DNA of 22,822 bases, taken from a virus. Shown here one piece after another: positions 20,010 to 22,822 of this stretch. The stretch spans positions 1 through 22,822 of the IMG/VR virus record IMGVR_UViG_3300037119_001147. One strand, given 5' to 3'. Under the pieces are notes generated by a model. It saw nothing but the letters and a program-made list of their open reading frames with translations. It made no database searches and had not been told where the DNA came from. Every line of letters starts with the position of its first letter. The stretch's first letter is position 1. A program made the translations under genes and the position numbers.

Positions 20010-22822
20010 TGGCATTCAGAACACACGAACTAAATCTAATTATGCGCGTTCAGGATCGCGCTACTTCGCGCATCCGTAGACTCGCTAATGATTTAGGTGG
20101 AATGGAACGTGCTTCTGAATTACAGCGCAGGGGTGCGAGACTGGCTGCTGACCATAACAAACTTGCCGTACAACAGGCAAGAACTGTTGCAGCAGAAACA
20201 GCTCGCACCTCTGCGGTTGGTGAAAAGATGCTTGGGAATCAGGCTAAAATGCTTAGATTCCGAGCGCAGGAGTTACAGCTTGCTGATCGTTTAAGTAGAA
20301 TGAAGCCTGGAACTGCTCAGTTAGCAACTACAATGAGGTTGCAGGCAGTTAGAAAAGAAATTCTTAGATTAACCGAGCTCGAGAAATTTGAGAATGCCCA
20401 GATTACTGCACAGAAAGCAGAACAGTTAGCTTTACAGAAAGCTATTGAAAGAGAAATGGTTGCAAATGAAGCAGCATTAGCTCGCGCTGTTTCAAGAGAA
20501 CGTGCAGTAACAAGAGCTAGAACTGCTATTCATGCTGGTGGTGCAGCAGCAATGATTGGTGGTATTGGTTTAGTTGCAGCAGGTGGAGCATCATCAGAAT
20601 TTGCTGAGTTCAACAGAGACGCAGTAAATGCAGCTACTCAGATGCGTGGCGTTAATGAAAGCTTTGAGGCTACAGTTAAAATTTCAGGAACTCTACAAGC
20701 ACATATTCTAGACCTGACACGTAAATTCCCCGCTTCGGCCAATGAAATGGCTAACAGCATTTACGATATTGCGTCAGGTATGGACGTTCAGATTGATCGT
20801 AGTTCCACGCTTACTGAAACTCAGCAGCGTTATGTAGCTTCCAGTAAACTTCTAGTAGCAGCTAACAAGGTTGCTGTAGCTGGACAGTTAGACCTAGAAG
20901 ATGCAACTAACTCTTTGATCGGAGTTTTCAACAACTTCGATCCAATGGTTAAACGTCAGAATCAGGTACTTAACGAACTATTCGCAATTGTTCGTTTCGG
21001 TAAGGGATCATTTGCAGAGTTCGCGCCAGTATTCGGTAGAATGGCTGCGGCTGCAAATGCAGCAGGACAGACACTAGTAGAAGCTGGTGGTGCAGTTGCA
21101 TTCTTGTCTCAGCGATTAAGTCAGTCACAGGCTGTAACTGCATATACGAGATTGATGCAGATTATGTCTCGTAAGGAATTCAGAGTAGGCTTTGAAGATA
21201 TTTTCAACATTTCCGCTACTACAGGAAAAGGCGCCGCAGAAAAATTACGACAGTTATCTGATATTATCGGAATCATGGTAACGCAAATGCCTTCACTTAA
21301 AAAAGGTGGCGTTACACTACAGACTCTTATTCAAACTATTACTGCAAGAGGACAGGACCTTATTACTGGTCGTCCTGGTCATGTAGGTATTCAGGCTACT
21401 GAGAATGCTCGCGTTGGTGTAGTAAACTTAGCAAAAGGTGTAGATAACTATAGACAGACATTAGCGAATATTCGTGGCGACCAGACAGAATTCAATGATG
21501 CTTTAGCTGCAATGATGCAGACTCCTGGTGTTCAGTGGCAGATCGCAACTAACCAGTTCAAGGCATTTGCCATTGTGCTCGGCCAATCTGTAATCCCAGT
21601 TATGTTGAGATTCATGGATTGGGTAACTGCATTGTTCCATCGCTTCCAGGATTTGGACCCTCGCACAAGAAATATTATTGGACAGTTTGCTGCATGGGGT
21701 TCTATTGCCTTATTCTTAGGTGGAGCATTAGCAGCACTCATTGGTTCAATTGGATTAATTATTGCAAAGCTTGGTGGTCTTGGAAAACTTCTTGGATTTG
21801 GTGCAAGTGGTGTAGGAATTGTAGGACGCTTTGGACAGCTATTCTTACTTCTCAAGAAACTGTCTATTATCGGAGCTATTGCAATTGTTATTAAAACCGC
21901 TTGGACTGGAGATGCATCTGCTAAAGATTTCTTAATGGGCGCATTATCAGGAGCAGCCGCAGGATTTGCAGTAGGTGGACCTATTGGTGCATTAGTAGGT
22001 GGTATCACAGTTCCTGTAGTAATGGCAGTTACAGCTAAATCAGATCCAGGTAAGGTTCAACAGAATATGGCTGCAATGGCAGCTTTGGGACGAGGTAGTA
22101 AGTCGTCAGGTGCAAGAAATGCAGAAAAAGATAGACAGGCAGGAATGAATGTCTTTACTAATAAACAAAACTTTAAAGACCTTGACAAGAAGTTTGGCTT
22201 CGGTGCTTTTGTAGCAGCACAGAAGGCTAGATTAAATGAACTGAAAAAAGAGAACAATGCTGGCGCTCAGTCAATTCTGGAACGTTGGCAGCAGCTTGCA
22301 GGTGAATTAACAGGAGTTGACATCTTTAGTGGTATGACTCAGAAAGCAGCAATGGCTGCTGCACAAATGGGTCTTAGTCTCGCAAAAGCTATGGCTACTG
22401 GAAATGAAGCCAAAATTCGTGCAGCCTTACAAGCTGGTATTAAATTTGATCAGGGACAGATTGCGAAACTCGAGAAACTTCCTAAGACAGCAGATAATAT
22501 CAAGAAGCTTACAATCCTTTATACTGATCTTGCACAGAAGCAGCAGCAGATTACAACAATGGACAAAGCTGCAACCGCTGAAACTAAGAGAAGCAATAGA
22601 GAACATGAACGTCACCAGAAGGAACTTGAACGTACTGCCAAAGCATTAGATAAGGCACAGCAGAAGGTACAAACTCTTAAGCTTAAGATGAAGGGTCTAC
22701 GCGAAGAAATGCAGGATAAACTTCGCGCAGCATTTGGACAAGTCTTTGGTGGTCCTTTAATGCAAGGACCAATTGGAGGAATGTTCCAGAATATCTCATC
22801 CATGCTATCTGGAGTAGGACAG
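20009..22822 (+). CDS. Tail tape measure protein (5' part; runs off the window)
   Basis: Open from ATG 20009 to the window end, 938 codons without a stop. Residues 1-175 are strongly helical and coiled-coil-like, rich in Ala, Gln and Arg. Residues about 240-258 (FPASANEMANSIYDIASG) are the signature of the TP901-type tape measure domain. Hydrophobic stretches lie at about 176-192 (AAAMIGGIGLVAAGG), 553-610 (IALFLGGALAALIGSIGLII) and 645-676 (GAAAGFAVGGPIGALVGG). They may insert into the host membrane during DNA ejection. A Lys/Glu/Gln-rich coiled coil follows from about 840. The protein sets tail length and enters the cell with DNA. The chaperone stop overlaps its start. Confidence 0.92.
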   Translation, partial: MAFRTHELNLIMRVQDRATSRIRRLANDLGGMERASELQRRGARLAADHNKLAVQQARTVAAETARTSAVGEKMLGNQAKMLRFRAQELQLADRLSRMKPGTAQLATTMRLQAVRKEILRLTELEKFENAQITAQKAEQLALQKAIEREMVANEAALARAVSRERAVTRARTAIHAGGAAAMIGGIGLVAAGGASSEFAEFNRDAVNAATQMRGVNESFEATVKISGTLQAHILDLTRKFPASANEMANSIYDIASGMDVQIDRSSTLTETQQRYVASSKLLVAANKVAVAGQLDLEDATNSLIGVFNNFDPMVKRQNQVLNELFAIVRFGKGSFAEFAPVFGRMAAAANAAGQTLVEAGGAVAFLSQRLSQSQAVTAYTRLMQIMSRKEFRVGFEDIFNISATTGKGAAEKLRQLSDIIGIMVTQMPSLKKGGVTLQTLIQTITARGQDLITGRPGHVGIQATENARVGVVNLAKGVDNYRQTLANIRGDQTEFNDALAAMMQTPGVQWQIATNQFKAFAIVLGQSVIPVMLRFMDWVTALFHRFQDLDPRTRNIIGQFAAWGSIALFLGGALAALIGSIGLIIAKLGGLGKLLGFGASGVGIVGRFGQLFLLLKKLSIIGAIAIVIKTAWTGDASAKDFLMGALSGAAAGFAVGGPIGALVGGITVPVVMAVTAKSDPGKVQQNMAAMAALGRGSKSSGARNAEKDRQAGMNVFTNKQNFKDLDKKFGFGAFVAAQKARLNELKKENNAGAQSILERWQQLAGELTGVDIFSGMTQKAAMAAAQMGLSLAKAMATGNEAKIRAALQAGIKFDQGQIAKLEKLPKTADNIKKLTILYTDLAQKQQQITTMDKAATAETKRSNREHERHQKELERTAKALDKAQQKVQTLKLKMKGLREEMQDKLRAAFGQVFGGPLMQGPIGGMFQNISSMLSGVGQ

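Overview
The window is part of the genome of a double-stranded DNA tailed bacteriophage (Caudoviricetes). It has the large terminase, a Mu gp29-like portal, an S49 capsid protease with a nested scaffold, an HK97-fold-type coat protein, head-tail connectors, a tail tube, G/GT-type tail chaperones with a frameshift, and the first 938 codons of a tape measure protein. There is no tail-sheath gene in the expected place, which points to a siphovirus with a long non-contractile tail. The DNA is moderately AT-rich, and many genes are abutted as TAATG, ATGA or GTGA. The host cannot be read from the sequence. The Shine-Dalgarno sites and a putative TANNNT-type -10 element would suit a Gram-positive, perhaps actinobacterial, host, but this is only an inference.

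Layout. Positions 1-919 hold four very small leftward genes of unknown function, three of them overlapping or abutting. Positions 920-1421 hold no gene, but contain a TA-rich repeat and palindrome tract, one copy of a repeated promoter-like 12-mer and two strong hairpins, one of them 96 nt long. At 1422-1805 lies a leftward four-cysteine (zinc-ribbon-like) protein. Around 1993-2050 two promoter-like motifs face away from each other. Everything from 2089 onward runs rightward.

Rightward part. A probable small terminase is followed by two small unknowns and a small virion protein, then a 15-bp hairpin. Next come a sigma-70-like protein and an overlapping LuxR/GerE-type HTH protein. An adhesion module follows: a beta-helix tailspike-like protein, a LamG-like lectin, a beta-rich structural protein, and a 989-residue fibre made of about 36 copies of an 18-residue repeat with a lectin domain inserted, then a small beta-sandwich protein. 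The large terminase comes next. The portal, protease/scaffold, decoration and capsid genes follow and end at a clean intrinsic terminator (16289-16320). The connectors, tail completion, tail terminator, tail tube, chaperones and tape measure come last.

The most interesting points are these. (1) The 12-mer ACGTACTCTAGT occurs exactly three times, plus one divergent copy with a last-base change. Two copies lie exactly 38 nt before the first gene of a structural block. Together with the phage sigma-like gene this suggests a phage-specific transcription programme. (2) The giant fibre has an 18-residue repeat with a higher-order 74-residue (20+18+18+18) period. (3) A sigma-like gene and a LuxR-type HTH gene are encoded in overlapping frames. 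(4) An untranslated, highly structured region follows the first promoter motif and may encode a phage small RNA.
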